Shown: in pieces, positions 5,759 through 5,917 of the stretch
Numbering within the stretch: position 1 is the first letter of the stretch
Layout of the letters: each line of letters begins with the position of its first letter
From: an uncultured bacterium
GTDB lineage: Bacteria > Omnitrophota > Gorgyraeia > Gorgyraeales > Gorgyraeaceae
DNA length: 5,917 bases
Direction of reading: 5' to 3'
Assembly: GCA_913009675.1 (NCBI GenBank)
Contig: CAJVXD010000088.1
Location: forward strand, 1 to 5,917
Made by a program: the position numbers and the translations under genes
Notes under the pieces: model-generated
The model's database searches: none
Told to the model about the DNA's origin: nothing
What the model saw: the letters and a program-made list of their open reading frames with translations, nothing else

Positions 5759-5917
5759 AATATCATTACCCCTATATGCAGTAGACTTAGAGATATTATA
5801 GCAAAAAAAAAACCAGACAAAATAGACAATTTTAGCCTGAACTTTATCTCTGATTTGCCAATTTTCGTGATATTTGGGGTTATGTTATATATAATAGGCT
5901 TGCTTGTGTTAAGAGAT
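5759..5917 (+). CDS. Possible 5' part of a membrane protein, cut by window end
   Basis: This frame is open from just after a TAG (5756-5758) to the right edge, 53 codons. It has a basic stretch (AKKKPDK, residues 15-21) and then a hydrophobic segment, LPIFVIFGVMLYIIGLLVL (33-51), resembling a signal anchor or first transmembrane helix. No ATG occurs before residue 42, and no Shine-Dalgarno is evident, so the start is unknown. The frame includes a 10-A run where an indel could shift reading. Family unknown. Confidence 0.3.

Larger units (their letters stand above)
5485..5917. other. IS flank without a confident gene
   Basis: About 430 AT-rich bases lie right of the IS element. They contain a 57-codon ORF, a hydrophobic open frame leaving the window, a 10-A run at 5803-5812, and nothing I recognise as RNA or promoter. 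The region may be the decayed remnant of a gene or the upstream region of one that begins beyond the window. Confidence 0.5.

Noticed and set aside
1..5917. CRISPR array, tRNA or rRNA genes
   Set aside because: No regularly spaced repeats, and no tRNA- or rRNA-like stretch was seen by eye. A tRNAscan or Rfam search was not possible here.

Overview
The window is the left end of a metagenomic-style contig, and its first 124 bases are not biological. A T-rich low-complexity run (1-58) leads into an intact Illumina P7/index/TruSeq adapter (59-124). Genuine DNA starts at about 125. The rest looks like an AT-rich uncultivated bacterium: a consensus sigma70-type promoter, Shine-Dalgarno sites and a bacterial insertion sequence are present. 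No marker in the window fixes the phylum. An actinobacterial/thermophile-type inositol phosphate synthase next to a fused DIPP synthase recalls heat- or salt-adapted lineages, but that is only suggestive.

Layout from left to right. The C-terminal ~259 residues of a GH130-family mannoside phosphorylase (127-906, +) meet tail-to-tail with a compact minus-strand operon at 899-3886. In transcription order the operon is ino1 (inositol-1-phosphate synthase), a fused CTP:inositol-1-phosphate cytidylyltransferase / di-myo-inositol-phosphate-phosphate synthase, and a small HD-domain protein. The gaps are 5 nt and then a 14-nt overlap. A TTGACT-N17-TATAAT promoter (3972-4000) and a leader with a hairpin precede ino1. 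Immediately upstream of that promoter is a complete IS256-family element (4008-5476, transposase on the minus strand) with 13-bp perfect terminal inverted repeats. The last ~440 bases hold no confident gene, only a 57-codon ORF and an open frame with one hydrophobic segment running off the right edge.

The operon reads as a pathway. Ino1 makes L-myo-inositol 1-phosphate from glucose 6-phosphate. The cytidylyltransferase half activates it to CDP-inositol. The membrane CDP-alcohol phosphotransferase half joins CDP-inositol to a second inositol phosphate (giving phospho-DIP) or to a related acceptor. The final step to the compatible solute di-myo-inositol phosphate needs a phosphatase, which to my knowledge has no firmly assigned gene. 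The translationally coupled HD-domain protein, with its full metal-ligand set, is a good candidate, and this is the most interesting hypothesis in the window. The IS element ends 7-8 bp from the operon's -35 box and could have altered its expression.
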